DNA of 64,000 nt from Spirochaetota bacterium. Lineage in GTDB: Bacteria; Spirochaetota; Spirochaetia; SZUA-6. The notes beneath the pieces were generated by a model. The model saw only the letters and a list, made by a program, of their open reading frames with translations, was not told the origin of the DNA and searched no databases. Location of the stretch: positions 1 through 64,000 of the forward strand of contig JAADHF010000126.1 in assembly GCA_013151965.1 (NCBI GenBank), given 5' to 3'. Of the stretch, positions 45,901 through 56,042 are shown one piece after another; positions within the stretch are counted from its first letter, which is position 1; the number at the start of each line of letters is the position of its first letter. Position numbers and translations under genes: made by a program.

Positions 45901-46993
45901 AACAACCGCGGAAATAAGGAGTATTGTTATAGATACAAGACCGACGGCTGTTTTTATAACAGTTCAGGCACGGGGACTTTCTCCTAACGGCGACGGATAT
46001 ATGGATAACATATCATTCAGAATATATATTTCACTGGCAGAGGGAATATCATCGTGGAATTTAAAGATGGTAAATGATAAAGGGAAAGCGGAAAAAGTCT
46101 TTAAGGGTTCGGCAAAAGTTCCGCCGGTGATTGTATGGGATGGCAGGAACAGCAGGGGAAAAGTGTCCGAAGGAACTTATACGGGAGAAATTACCGTTAA
46201 TTATACCAAGGGCAACAGACCGACTGCGAAAACAAATAGTTTTCGTGTCGATATAAGTCCTCCCCGGGTTGATTTGAATATAACTCCGAAGTTATTTTCT
46301 CCTGATAATGACGGTGTGAATGATGAACTCTACCTGAACCTGAAAATAAATGATTTAAGTCCCATATCCTCATGGACAATAAATATTTTGGATCCCATGG
46401 GTAATTTATTCAGTTCATTCGGAGGACTTGGAGTTCCTTCCGATAGAATAGTATGGAATGGTATTTCGGATACAGGAGAACTTGTCCAGGCTGCGGAAGA
46501 TTATTCTCTTGTATTTACAATCAAAGACGATTTGGGCAATGTGCGTACGGTAAAAAGGATAATTCCCGTAGACGTTCTTGTAATTCGTGAAGGGAATAAA
46601 TTAAAAATCAGGATATCCAGTATAACCTTTGCTCCGAATAAGGCGGACTTTATAACGATAGACAAAACAAAAGCGGGGAAGAATAAGAAAACCCTTAAAC
46701 GTCTTGCCGAAATTCTTAAGAAATACAGGCGTTATAATATAAGAATCGAGGGTCATGCGGTTAATCTGTCATGGAACGATCCCAAAAAGGCGGAGAAAGA
46801 GGAAATAGAGGAATTAATTCCGCTTTCACTCGATAGAGCGAAAGCAGTAAAAAAAGCACTGGTGGAATTGGGAATAAACGCAAATCGTATTACAACTGCA
46901 GGCCTGGGAGGTTCACAGCCGGTTGTTCCTTTCAGTGACAGGGAAAACAGGTGGAAAGACAGAAGAGTAGAATTTATCCTTATTAGAAAATGA
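42977..46993 (+). CDS. Multidomain outer-membrane protein: N-terminal PorV/UPF0164-like barrel, 8 FlgD-type Ig-like repeats, C-terminal OmpA domain
   Basis: Signal peptide; eight S-P-N/D-x-D-G-like motifs (e.g. FSPNGDGSKDT); OmpA-like NIRIEGHAVN...LSLDRAKAVKKALVELGINANRITTAGLGGSQPVVPFS...NRRVEFIL-type end. Confidence 0.85.
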   Translation: MKKSIILIMLLFITVRLFAQYIPPNGTEDIFNYYSPVFLSGGAAVTSAESPLADSLNPAVAGNKQRTTIDVNYIGLAGLGSESGWGNIINSGITLPTRYGVFSGALHFLQSPFAGINMGVLGGLDLSFSKDLLPELLVGAGLSFRAGAGEIGDWGLGLNLGILGFLDNVWIFKDFKYGIAIKDMGKGYKPVTGRSAFPPIFTPSVSTDFSVLKNDLFSVRFSTDITLPSFQDFRFLAGAEIGYKDFIFLRSAYQFDLMELISNDLSGRTFPVSFGGTVKIKTSIKDNINFLGISEKGWNRSEININFSAAPLQNGTWGFGLGVNIPLGVIDKTPPSITLGSKDIEYISPNLDGVLDNLVVPLTITDERYIKGYNFIILDSGGSKVRTIVNKDVRPENLTFKNIMDRLLYVKKGITVPEKLVWNGKSDNGKVAADGNYTYYVEAWDDNGNIGKSGIKRVVVDNTKPSVKVTSPYLVFSPNGDGSKDTLIINQDGTKEDLWQAFIKDTEGNLIRKFSWKNKKPLKLVWDGKNDGGILAKDGVYNYRITSTDRAGNTGSGSLINIIINTQATPININIDKSYFSPNNDKIKDTINFNLNVPITSGIEKWNLVVKDSGGKAARTFSGKQEIPAIISFDGKGDKGNILPEGKYSAELHVNYINGNNPNAVSPDFYIDITKPVASLKSDTNIFSPNGDGNKDTVTIFQETSEELNWKGIIKDNNGEIVKNLFWRGKADSKISWDGRNDKGMLVPDGSYTYQLETTDRAGNYGKSNIISMVLNTQETPVFLSTDLLYFSPNSDGSKDSIRIIPHLKIETGIESYNLIIKDKDGNSVREYSGRKSVPKDFVWDGLDKNSSRVKEGEYYAEINILYSNGNNPGAKTQLFTIDNTFPVVKVSVSQKIFSPDNDGNLDTLTFNQKSSREDLWDGTILNDKDEIVKSYFWKGTAASFKWDGRDENGNKLPDGTYTYKVQSTDKAGNKTTAEIRSIVIDTRPTAVFITVQARGLSPNGDGYMDNISFRIYISLAEGISSWNLKMVNDKGKAEKVFKGSAKVPPVIVWDGRNSRGKVSEGTYTGEITVNYTKGNRPTAKTNSFRVDISPPRVDLNITPKLFSPDNDGVNDELYLNLKINDLSPISSWTINILDPMGNLFSSFGGLGVPSDRIVWNGISDTGELVQAAEDYSLVFTIKDDLGNVRTVKRIIPVDVLVIREGNKLKIRISSITFAPNKADFITIDKTKAGKNKKTLKRLAEILKKYRRYNIRIEGHAVNLSWNDPKKAEKEEIEELIPLSLDRAKAVKKALVELGINANRITTAGLGGSQPVVPFSDRENRWKDRRVEFILIRK
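44400..46290 (+). repeat. ABABAB super-repeat inside the OmpA/FlgD-Ig protein, period about 630 bp
   Basis: Module A (E-D/E-L-W...AFIKD, TDRAGN) alternates with module B (SGIEKWNLVVKD, VNYINGNNPNA) three times. Confidence 0.75.
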
Positions 46994-48039
46994 AAAAGGT
47001 AAAAAAGATTATTCGGTTTTTTATAATAATATTTGCTGTAATTCTTATCGCCGTACTTGCAGCGGCATCAGGCATGGTATATCTAAACAGTCCGGCGGAC
47101 AGGAATCAGGCGGACAGGAATCAGGTATTTATAATTGATCACGGAGAAAATCTGTCGAATATAGCTAGAAGCCTTAAAACACGGGAATTTATTCGGGCTG
47201 CATTTTTTCTTAAACTGCTTAGTAAATTTAACAATACCGAGAAGGAATACAAAGCGGGATACTATAAAATAAAACCCGGCTCGACGACGATAGATATAAT
47301 GGAATTACTGACATCGGGCAGACAGGAACAGGTAAAAGTAACTTTTCCCGAAGGATGGACAATAAAAAAAATAGCATTACACCTGCAGGGAAAGGGAATA
47401 ATAAAAGCCGCTGATTTTATAGCTGCTGCTCATTCTAAAAAGATTCTTAAAGAATTCAATATTCCGTCTGATACTGCAGAAGGATACTTATATCCGGATA
47501 CCTATTTTTTTCCGAAAGAATTTTCCGCGCAGGTTGTGGTGGAAATCATGATAAAACAATTTTTTAAGGTACTTGAGAAAATAGAACCTCAGTATAAAAA
47601 AATGAGTAATGTTGATCTGCATAATAAGATAATACTTGCTTCGATAGTCGAACGTGAATACAGAATAGAATCGGAAGCTCCGCTGATTGCATCTGTTTTT
47701 TACAACAGACTAAGACGAAATATCGGACTTGAATCCTGTGCTACACTTGAGTATATTATTACTGAAATAGAAGGGAAAAAACATCCGAAATATATTACAT
47801 TGGCAGACAAGAAGATAAAATCTCTTTTTAATACGTATATGTGGGCAGGACTGCCGCCGGCTCCTATTTCCAATCCGGGAGTTGTTGCAATAGACGCGGC
47901 TTTTCATCCGGCAAAAACGGATTACTGGTATTTTGTACTGAAAAATGTTAAAACCGGAGAGCATTATTTTTCCAGGAGTCTAAAAGAACATAACAAGGCC
48001 AAGCATATCTATCTTAAGAAAGTATATGCCGGCAGTTAG
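46990..48039 (+). CDS. mltG: Endolytic murein transglycosylase MltG
   Basis: TFPEGWTIKKIALHLQGKG; AEGYLYPDTYFFPKEFS; LASIVEREYRIESEAPLIASVFYNRL; GLPPAPISNPG. Confidence 0.95.
   Translation: MKKVKKIIRFFIIIFAVILIAVLAAASGMVYLNSPADRNQADRNQVFIIDHGENLSNIARSLKTREFIRAAFFLKLLSKFNNTEKEYKAGYYKIKPGSTTIDIMELLTSGRQEQVKVTFPEGWTIKKIALHLQGKGIIKAADFIAAAHSKKILKEFNIPSDTAEGYLYPDTYFFPKEFSAQVVVEIMIKQFFKVLEKIEPQYKKMSNVDLHNKIILASIVEREYRIESEAPLIASVFYNRLRRNIGLESCATLEYIITEIEGKKHPKYITLADKKIKSLFNTYMWAGLPPAPISNPGVVAIDAAFHPAKTDYWYFVLKNVKTGEHYFSRSLKEHNKAKHIYLKKVYAGS
47094..47125 (+). repeat. Perfect 15-bp tandem duplication (GGCGGACAGGAATCA x2)
   Basis: Direct reading; encodes ADRNQ-ADRNQ in MltG. Confidence 0.95.
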
Positions 48040-48054
48040 ATGAAAGTATTATAA

Positions 48055-49836
48055 ATGAAAATACCGGATAGCATTCTCTCGGAAATATTAGATAAAGTCG
48101 ATCCTGTGGAAGTTATCGGCGGGTATGTTCAGCTTAAAAAGGCCGGAAACAGATACTGGGGGTTATGTCCGTTTCATCATGAAAAAACTCCTTCGTTTAC
48201 CGTTTCACCGGATAAAGGAGTTTATTATTGTTTTGGCTGTCACAAGGGCGGAGGTCTGTTTAACTTTATAATGGATATTGAATCCATATCCTTCATCGAA
48301 GCTGTAAAGATACTCGCCGAAAGTGCCGGTGTAGATATTCATGTGGAACAGGCGTTCGGAGAGGACAATACGCGGAAGGCACTCGGAGAATTGTACGAAA
48401 GAGTGGCCGGAAGTTTCCATTACCTGCTTACTAACAGTAAGCAGGCAGAAGGACCTTTAAATTATCTTTTAAAAAGGGGAATCAGAAAAGAAACAATAGA
48501 AATATTCAAAATAGGATATGCTCCGCCGGATGTAAAATGGCTTTTCTGCTTTTTGGCAAAAAAGAGCTATACGAAAGATTTTCTTAAAACTTCCGGACTT
48601 TTTTTTGAAAGGGACAATGAACTGCTTTCGTTATTCTATGACAGAATTATTTTCCCGATTCAAAATGAAAGAGGTAAAGTTATAGCATTCGGCGGCAGGA
48701 CTTTAAGGGACAGTACATCTAAATATTTAAACTCTCCGGAAACCGTACTGTTTCGTAAAAAGGATAATCTTTTCGGAATTGCTCATGCGGTTAAAAGTAT
48801 AAGGCAGATGCGGGAGTTTATAATGGTAGAAGGCTACATGGACACAATTGCAATGCATCAGGCTGGGTTTTTAAACACAATAGCGCCTTTAGGTACCGCT
48901 TTTACTACGAATCAGGCTGTAAAATTAAAAAGATATGCTGATAACGGTATTCTCCTCTTCGATAGTGATGATGCCGGCAGGGAAGCTACAATACGCGCAA
49001 TTAATATTCTTGAAAAAGCGGGAATCAGTACTACTGTCGCGGATTTGGGGACAAGCAAGGATCCTGCCGATATTTTACAAAAAGAAGGCGAAAAAAAGTT
49101 GCAAAATATGCTTAAATATACTATAACTAGCTTTCAGTACCTGTTTAACAACGCCATTATCAGATATAACAGGAATACGCCGGAAGGGAAAGAGCAGATA
49201 GCAAAAGAGCTATTTTTATATATATATCAGGCAGACTCACAGGTTCGCAGGGAGGGTTATCTTACAATTCTTGCAGATTATCTGGAGATCGGATTCGATT
49301 CTCTGCTGTATGATTTTATTAATTGGCAGAAGAAGTATTCCGGAAAAAGCATCAGGTCGGGGCATATAGAACAGCCTATTAAGGGATCTGCAGAGAAAAC
49401 AGGAAGGTACTCAAGCGAGCTGTTCCTTATGATCGCTGTTGCTTTAAATAGGGAGTATTTTAAAACTGTAAGGAATATACTTAATCAGGATGATTTTAAT
49501 GACAATTCTGCACGTGAATTATTTATTGCTCTGGAAGAGTGTTTCAGGAATGAAGAGTCTTCCCTGGAAAGCTTGTTTTCCAGAATTGAAAATAATGCAT
49601 TAAAAAATCTGGTTATCGAAAAGGCTTCTTCCGATGAATTTGCAATGAATACCGATAAAATAATTCAGGACGGAATTATTGTTGTTAAAAGAAAGAGTCT
49701 TGAAAAAAAGCGGGATGAAATAGTTAAAATGTTAAGGAGAAGTAATAATATTACTGATAAGAAATATAATTCCAGGGTATTACTGGAAGAAAAAATGCAT
49801 TTAGATAACGAATTAGAAAAATTAAGGGTGAGGTAA
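48055..49836 (+). CDS. dnaG: DNA primase
   Basis: [33 protein letters not shown] zinc finger; Toprim [27 protein letters not shown]. Confidence 0.97.
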   Translation: MKIPDSILSEILDKVDPVEVIGGYVQLKKAGNRYWGLCPFHHEKTPSFTVSPDKGVYYCFGCHKGGGLFNFIMDIESISFIEAVKILAESAGVDIHVEQAFGEDNTRKALGELYERVAGSFHYLLTNSKQAEGPLNYLLKRGIRKETIEIFKIGYAPPDVKWLFCFLAKKSYTKDFLKTSGLFFERDNELLSLFYDRIIFPIQNERGKVIAFGGRTLRDSTSKYLNSPETVLFRKKDNLFGIAHAVKSIRQMREFIMVEGYMDTIAMHQAGFLNTIAPLGTAFTTNQAVKLKRYADNGILLFDSDDAGREATIRAINILEKAGISTTVADLGTSKDPADILQKEGEKKLQNMLKYTITSFQYLFNNAIIRYNRNTPEGKEQIAKELFLYIYQADSQVRREGYLTILADYLEIGFDSLLYDFINWQKKYSGKSIRSGHIEQPIKGSAEKTGRYSSELFLMIAVALNREYFKTVRNILNQDDFNDNSARELFIALEECFRNEESSLESLFSRIENNALKNLVIEKASSDEFAMNTDKIIQDGIIVVKRKSLEKKRDEIVKMLRRSNNITDKKYNSRVLLEEKMHLDNELEKLRVR

Positions 49837-49837
49837 G

Positions 49838-51559
49838 ATGTCCGATCTACAGAATGATCCTTCTGTTCTCAAGTTAATAGAATTTGCAAAGGCAAAAAAT
49901 AGTATCAGTTATGATGAGGTAAATGACTATCTTCCCGACAACATTGTAAATTCCGATAGAATAGAAGAAGTTATTGCAATACTGGAAAAACATCATATTA
50001 AACTGGAAGACGAAGATATAACGGTTGATCTCGAAAAAGAAAAGGCTCCTGCCGCTAAAAAGGTGGTCTATGGGAGTAAGGAAGCATCGATCGATGATCC
50101 CATACGGCTGTACCTTCGTGAGATCGGCAAAGAAAATCTCCTCACTGCAGAACAGGAAGTAAAGCTGTCAAAAAAGATGGAAGACGGTGCAAATATTGTA
50201 CGTAATATTATTAAGAATTCCGGATTATTGATTAATGAATTTTACAGGATTGTCAGGAAAGCCACGACACGTAAAGATCCGAAGGAAATGAATCTTTCAA
50301 AAAAAGAAATAGCCGAGTATCTGGCAGAAAAAAGAAGGCTGAATCAATTTTATAAGGATTCAATACGCGAATACGGACAGACCATAAAACAGTATATTGA
50401 ATTAAAAAACAAAATGGAAGCTGATAATGAAGACGTTATTACTAATGAACAGCTTGCAAAGAAAAGAAAAACAATCATACAGAAACTCAGCAATATCGAT
50501 ATTCATCAGGTGGAAATATCTTATCTTGCCGATGAATTTGTCAACACTGCCCAGAGGATAAGATCCATACAGAAGGAACAGAAAAAAATACAGAAACGGC
50601 TCAATATAAACAGCTTAAAAGAGATTAGAATACTCGGACGTGCACTTGCCGTTAAACAGGAGAGAGACCGGATCGAAAACGAACTGGACATTTCCGTGGA
50701 AAAAATCAAGGATTTAATACGGATACTCCAGGCAAATATTAAAAAACTTAAAAAGATAGAAAATGAATTCGAAAACAGGACAGTAGATATTCTCCAGATG
50801 GCACATGAAATACAGCATGGAAGATTAATGATGAAAAGTGCAAAAGACCGGCTTATAAAAGCAAATCTGCGTCTTGTTGTCAGTATTGCAAAAAAATATA
50901 CAAACCGGGGGCTGCATTTTTTCGATCTTGTTCAGGAAGGTAATATAGGATTGATTAAAGCGGTGGAAAAATTCGAATACAGAAAGGGTTATAAATTTTC
51001 CACATATGCTACATGGTGGATCAGACAGGCTATAACACGCTCGATTTCCGATCAGGCCCGTACAATACGTGTTCCTGTACACATGATAGAACAGATTAAT
51101 AAAGTAATGCGGGAATCCAGACAGCTCATGCAGGTGTATGGGAGAGAACCTACCGATGATGAGGTAGCCGAACGCCTCGGCTGGTCTGTAAGCAGAGTAA
51201 AAGCGGTAAAAAGCGTGGCCCGGGAACCTATATCACTTGAAACACCGATCGGGGAAGAAGAGGATTCTCTGCTCGGAGATTTTATAGAAGATAAGGATGT
51301 GGAGAATCCTGCGACACAGACTGCCTTTACTATCCTGCAGGAGCAGCTTTTTGAGGTGTTAACAACTCTGCCGCCCAGGGAGCAGGAAGTGTTAAAGATG
51401 AGGTTCGGACTCGAAGACGGTTATTCACTTACACTCGAAGAGGTGGGTTTGTATTTTAATGTTACTCGTGAAAGGATCAGGCAGATAGAGGCAAAGGCTC
51501 TGAGAAGGTTGCGCCATCCGACGAGAAGCAGGCGACTAAAGGATTATTTAGATCATTAG
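49838..51559 (+). CDS. rpoD: Primary RNA polymerase sigma factor
   Basis: [78 protein letters not shown]. Confidence 0.98.
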   Translation: MSDLQNDPSVLKLIEFAKAKNSISYDEVNDYLPDNIVNSDRIEEVIAILEKHHIKLEDEDITVDLEKEKAPAAKKVVYGSKEASIDDPIRLYLREIGKENLLTAEQEVKLSKKMEDGANIVRNIIKNSGLLINEFYRIVRKATTRKDPKEMNLSKKEIAEYLAEKRRLNQFYKDSIREYGQTIKQYIELKNKMEADNEDVITNEQLAKKRKTIIQKLSNIDIHQVEISYLADEFVNTAQRIRSIQKEQKKIQKRLNINSLKEIRILGRALAVKQERDRIENELDISVEKIKDLIRILQANIKKLKKIENEFENRTVDILQMAHEIQHGRLMMKSAKDRLIKANLRLVVSIAKKYTNRGLHFFDLVQEGNIGLIKAVEKFEYRKGYKFSTYATWWIRQAITRSISDQARTIRVPVHMIEQINKVMRESRQLMQVYGREPTDDEVAERLGWSVSRVKAVKSVAREPISLETPIGEEEDSLLGDFIEDKDVENPATQTAFTILQEQLFEVLTTLPPREQEVLKMRFGLEDGYSLTLEEVGLYFNVTRERIRQIEAKALRRLRHPTRSRRLKDYLDH

Positions 51560-51570
51560 GGAGGAACGAT

Positions 51571-52308
51571 ATGGAAAATAATGTTTTTGCAAAATTAAGA
51601 ACTCTGCAGGAAATTCTTTCAAAAAAATTCGAAATTCAGGCTGAAATAGATGAGCTGCCCAAAGCTCTTGCGACAAAAAACGAGCTTTTATCCAGAATGA
51701 AGCAGTCCTATGTTGAAAAAAATAATAATTTTCTCTCTGTAACGGAAAAAATAAAAGAGCTCAATCATAAGATGAATGAAGCGGAAAGAACAAGGGAAAA
51801 ATATGAAGAACAGATGGATCAGATTCAGACGCAGCGGGAATACGAGGCACTGGATAAGGAGATAAAAGATGCCTCGGATAAGGAACTGCAGTACAGACAT
51901 GATCTGCAGAGAGAAGAAGCACATCTGGAGGATATGAAATTAAGTCTTGAAAAAGACGAGGTGATGATTGAAAAGCAGGAAGAAGAAGTAAAAAATGAAC
52001 AGCTTAAAATTAAATCGGAAATAGAGGAGAGAAACAGAGTTCTTTCTGAACTTAAAAAGAAAGAATCCGAGATTACGCCGGATCTGGATGAAGAAATACT
52101 CTTTAAATTCGAAAGGATAATCAAAAGTAAATCCGGGCTTGGTATTGTACCGATACAGGACCAGGTTTGTACGGGATGCCATATGCAGCTTCCTCCCCAG
52201 TTTGTTAATGATGTGAGAACAGGCAACAGGATAATGTTTTGCCCTTACTGCAGCAGAATATTATACTATGAGGGAGAAGAGACCGAAGAAGAAGTAAAAG
52301 TCGGATAA
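51571..52308 (+). CDS. Coiled-coil C4-type zinc-ribbon protein (DUF164/CdsZ-like)
   Basis: Long coiled coil and C-terminal CTGCHMQLPPQFVNDVRTGNRIMFCPYCSRILYY. Confidence 0.88.
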   Translation: MENNVFAKLRTLQEILSKKFEIQAEIDELPKALATKNELLSRMKQSYVEKNNNFLSVTEKIKELNHKMNEAERTREKYEEQMDQIQTQREYEALDKEIKDASDKELQYRHDLQREEAHLEDMKLSLEKDEVMIEKQEEEVKNEQLKIKSEIEERNRVLSELKKKESEITPDLDEEILFKFERIIKSKSGLGIVPIQDQVCTGCHMQLPPQFVNDVRTGNRIMFCPYCSRILYYEGEETEEEVKVG

Positions 52309-52316
52309 TTAATTAC

Positions 52317-52668
52317 AGGCAGGCTGTGCCATCGCTGTCAGGTTTATGCCTGACAGAGGAAAGTCCGGGCTCCGAAGAGCGGGATGCCGGCTAATTACCG
52401 GGCACCTTCGGGTGACAGAAAGTGCCGCAGAAAATATACCGCCTTTTTCTTTAAGAAAAAGGCAAGGGTGAAAAGGCGGGGTAAGAGCCCACCACCTGAA
52501 CCGGCAACGGTCAGGGTATGGTAAACCTCATCCGGAGCAAAACCAAACAGCAGGCAGGCTGCTCGCCTATATGCCTGCGGGTAGGTTGCTAAAAAAGGAA
52601 ATGGCAACAATTTCCTTTAGATAGATGATGGCTTAATACAGGACCCGGCTTACAGGCCTGCCTTTTTT
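52317..52668 (+). ncRNA. rnpB: RNase P RNA, class A (rnpB), with P1 stem leading into a T run
   Basis: P1 aggcaggc / gcctgcct; gaggaaagtccgggctcc (CR I); gggtaagagcccacc; acaggacccggcttaca (CR V). Confidence 0.95.
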
Positions 52669-52683
52669 CTGGAATTGTAAAGA

Positions 52684-53628
52684 ATGATTTGGAATATTGA
52701 TAAATACCGGTTCACAACAGTGAAAAAAAAGAAAAACAGACCCGTCCTGTTTGTTATTATATTTGTTTTAATAGCAGTTACTATTACGGGCTGGGCTCTG
52801 CGTATTGATAAAAGAATTCATATATTCAACCGGCTGTCAAAGAATAGTGCAACTCTACTGGAATTATGGGATGATCAGCTATACGATAAAGTGATTGACA
52901 GGTGTAATGCCATTTTAAAAAAAGATCCGATGGACAGTAAAGCGCTTATTTTCCGCGGATTCTCTTATTTTTATAAAGCAGCTCCCGAGATATCCGTAGA
53001 AAAGAAAATACCGCTGCTCACAAAATCAATTAATTCCCTGAGATTAGCTAAATTAACAAATCTCGATACAATAAAAGGCGAAGTTGATTATATTCTAGGC
53101 AAAGCGTATTTTTTAAAGGGTAGGTACTACTATGATTTGTCGATAAGATATATACTCCTTTCCATAAAAGAAGGGTATAGTAGTAATGATGCCTTTCAGT
53201 TTTTAGGACTCGCATATACGCAATTGGGCAATCCGGAAAAGGGAATTGAATATTTTAATCTTGCCTTAAAAGAGAAAACGAGCGATATTCTGCTGCTTGC
53301 AGCCGCAAAGAATTACTTTACTTTAAAAAAATATAATACGGCGACAGAGTATCTTGAGAGGGCGATTAACAGTACAAAAGATACCGTAGTCGAAGAAAAG
53401 AGCAGATTTTTACTTGGTGATATTTATACAAAGCAGAATAAATTACTGAAGGCAGAGGAAGAGTACAGTAAAATAGCAAAATTGAATCCGAAATCTGCGG
53501 ATGCGCATTATTATCTCGGAGAAATTTACAGGATGATGAATAAACCTGTAAAAGCAAGGGCTGAATGGCGGGAAGCGCTGATAATTGATCCTTCGCACTA
53601 TGCAGCAAAGCTCCGATACTACAAATAG
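52684..53628 (+). CDS. Membrane-anchored TPR protein
   Basis: N-terminal TM; AFQFLGLAYTQLGNPEKGIEYFNLALKE; ADAHYYLGEIYRMMNKPVKARAEWREALIIDP. Confidence 0.85.
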   Translation: MIWNIDKYRFTTVKKKKNRPVLFVIIFVLIAVTITGWALRIDKRIHIFNRLSKNSATLLELWDDQLYDKVIDRCNAILKKDPMDSKALIFRGFSYFYKAAPEISVEKKIPLLTKSINSLRLAKLTNLDTIKGEVDYILGKAYFLKGRYYYDLSIRYILLSIKEGYSSNDAFQFLGLAYTQLGNPEKGIEYFNLALKEKTSDILLLAAAKNYFTLKKYNTATEYLERAINSTKDTVVEEKSRFLLGDIYTKQNKLLKAEEEYSKIAKLNPKSADAHYYLGEIYRMMNKPVKARAEWREALIIDPSHYAAKLRYYK

Positions 53629-53643
53629 AATGGAGGACAAATA

Positions 53644-54678
53644 ATGGGGTTTGGGAATATGTTCGAAGCATTTTCGACTGATATTGGTATCGATCTGGGT
53701 ACATGCAACACTCTTGTTCATGTAAAAGGGAAAGGAATTGTTCTTTCCGAACCCTCTGTTGTTGCAGTGGAGAGGGGTACGAAACGTGTAGTTGCTGTCG
53801 GAAAGGATGCAAAGAAGATGCTGTGGAAGACACCCGGTGATATTATTGCTATACGCCCCATGAGAGATGGTGTAATAGCTGATTTTGAAACAACGGAAAA
53901 AATGATACGCTACTTTATAGGGAAAATATTACCTAAAAGATGGTTTGTAAAGCCGCGTATGGTTATCGGTGTACCCACATGTATTACAGAAGTGGAAAAA
54001 CGCGCTGTTAAGGAAAGCGCCGAACAGGCAGGAGCCCGTGAAGTTTACCTTATAGAAGAGTCCCTTGCAGCGGCGATAGGGGCGAATATACCGATTCTTG
54101 AACCTGCAGGCCATATGGTATGTGATATCGGGGGCGGTACAACCGAAATATCGGTTATTTCTCTGGGAGGAATGGTTGTTTCAAATGCCATCCGTATAGG
54201 CGGTGATGAATTCGACCAGGCCATCATAAAACATGTAAGAAATGTGCATAACCTGATTATCGGTGAACAGACAGCGGAAAATGTAAAAATAACAATCGGA
54301 AATGCTTCGCCCGAGAAAAAAATAGAGAAAATGGAAGTTAAGGGAACAGATGCTATAACAGGTCTGCCGAGAAGGCTGGAGATGGATTCGGTCGAGGTGC
54401 GTGAAGCTTTGGAGGAACCCATAGATACCGTAATCGAGGAAATAAAAAGAACTCTCGGGCAGACTCCTCCGGAATTGGCTGCTGATATTGTGGAGAGAGG
54501 GATTGTCATGACAGGCGGAGGTTCTCTGTTAAAAGGCCTTCCGAAATTAATTGCAAAGGAAACGGGCGTACCTGTTATACTGGCAGAAAATCCTCTTCTA
54601 TGCGTTGCTCTTGGTGCAGGTAAGTTCCTGGATAGTCCCAGGGATATGGGGAGTAAATACTTTAATCTTAATAAATAA
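53644..54678 (+). CDS. mreB: Rod shape-determining protein MreB
   Basis: [62 protein letters not shown]. Confidence 0.98.
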   Translation: MGFGNMFEAFSTDIGIDLGTCNTLVHVKGKGIVLSEPSVVAVERGTKRVVAVGKDAKKMLWKTPGDIIAIRPMRDGVIADFETTEKMIRYFIGKILPKRWFVKPRMVIGVPTCITEVEKRAVKESAEQAGAREVYLIEESLAAAIGANIPILEPAGHMVCDIGGGTTEISVISLGGMVVSNAIRIGGDEFDQAIIKHVRNVHNLIIGEQTAENVKITIGNASPEKKIEKMEVKGTDAITGLPRRLEMDSVEVREALEEPIDTVIEEIKRTLGQTPPELAADIVERGIVMTGGGSLLKGLPKLIAKETGVPVILAENPLLCVALGAGKFLDSPRDMGSKYFNLNK

Positions 54679-54681
54679 TTA

Positions 54682-55530
54682 ATGAATAAAATAAGTTCTG
54701 CGTTTTTAAAACATAAAAGGGGTTATCTGCTTTTAATTTTCCTTACTGTTTCCCTTATAATGTTGGGTATTTCTTCCAGGGGGTTTCTTAACAGACCGAA
54801 AGAGGTTGGAGTATCATTTTTTTCTTATATTGATGCGGGGATAAGTGCAGTAACAAAGTGGTTTTCCAATACGTGGAATTCAATAAGCGAGCTGAAAAGA
54901 GTCAGAGAAGAACTTACTTCAGTACAAAAAAAGCTGCTTGAGTATGAGCGTATCTCCAGGGATATCGTGGAATTAAGAAAAGAAAACGAACAATTACGTG
55001 AACAGCTTAAGCTATCCAGAACATCGATTTATACTCAAATACCGGCAGAGGTTATAGGGCATGATCCGACAATCCCATTTTCATCCATACTTATAAACAA
55101 GGGATTAAAAGACGGAGTTAAACGTGAAATGCCGGTCATAGCTTATCAGTCGGGGCTGCAGGGGCTTGTAGGCAAGGTGATACTGGTAAACAGGCATAGC
55201 GCAATTGTCCTGCCTCTTTTCGATCCCTCTTCCTATGTTGCAGGCAGAATACAGAAAAATAGATACGGGGGTCTTCTTAAAGGACAGGGTGCTGCTTCGC
55301 CTCTGCTGATTATGGAGTATGTAAAGAAAAATGCAATGAAATCTACGGGTTACGGTGATGATGTTGTTACTTCCGGGCTCGGCGGAGTATATCCCAAAGG
55401 CATTCATATCGGCAGAATACGAAGCATAAGCTCAAAAAGCTACGAAACATCGATGGTACTCGAAGTGGAACCTATTATCGATTTCGCCAGAATTGAATAT
55501 GTTTTCGTAATTAAAAAGGCAGCAAAATGA
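54682..55530 (+). CDS. mreC: Rod shape-determining protein MreC
   Basis: TM, coiled coil, AEVIGHDPTIPFSSILINKGLKDGVKREMPVI; synteny. Confidence 0.95.
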   Translation: MNKISSAFLKHKRGYLLLIFLTVSLIMLGISSRGFLNRPKEVGVSFFSYIDAGISAVTKWFSNTWNSISELKRVREELTSVQKKLLEYERISRDIVELRKENEQLREQLKLSRTSIYTQIPAEVIGHDPTIPFSSILINKGLKDGVKREMPVIAYQSGLQGLVGKVILVNRHSAIVLPLFDPSSYVAGRIQKNRYGGLLKGQGAASPLLIMEYVKKNAMKSTGYGDDVVTSGLGGVYPKGIHIGRIRSISSKSYETSMVLEVEPIIDFARIEYVFVIKKAAK

Positions 55531-56042
55531 GAAGTGTCAGAAATGAATACCCGGTATCACTTGTTCTGCTTATCGGAGCTGTTATTCTCCAGTCTACGAT
55601 ACTGAACCGCATAAGAATAGTGAATATCATACCTGACCTTTCCCTTATTATACTGGTCTATATCTCCTACAGAAAGGGAAGTATGACAGGTCAGATAACA
55701 GGATTTGTTTCAGGTTTAGTAGAGGATATTTTAAGTATCTCTCCATTAGGATTAAGTACTTTTATCAAAACTTTAATCGGATATCTATACGGACTCATGG
55801 AGGGAAACATATTTGTCGATCCTCTTCTTATGCCGATTATACTCGTTGCATCGGCAACCCTTTTAAAGGCTGTAATAATGGGTGCTTTAAGTATCCTGTT
55901 CCCTATACCTCAGATAACACTGAATTATTTTATTCACAGTCTCTGGATAAGTATTCTGTATAACTCACTGCTTGCACCGTTTATATTTGCAGTACTGAAT
56001 TTATTAAAAGCCTTAAAACCACGGGAAAAAGGTATACAGTGA
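55527..56042 (+). CDS. mreD: Rod shape-determining protein MreD
   Basis: Polytopic; IIPDLSLIILVYISYRKGSMTGQITGFVSGLVEDILSISPLGLSTF; synteny. Confidence 0.92.
   Translation: MRSVRNEYPVSLVLLIGAVILQSTILNRIRIVNIIPDLSLIILVYISYRKGSMTGQITGFVSGLVEDILSISPLGLSTFIKTLIGYLYGLMEGNIFVDPLLMPIILVASATLLKAVIMGALSILFPIPQITLNYFIHSLWISILYNSLLAPFIFAVLNLLKALKPREKGIQ

Noticed and set aside
52395-52610. Antisense 71-aa ORF
   Set aside because: Lies entirely within rnpB on the opposite strand
54045-54509. Antisense 154-aa ORF inside mreB
   Set aside because: Shadow ORF opposite a highly conserved gene; low-complexity Ser/Thr/Ile composition
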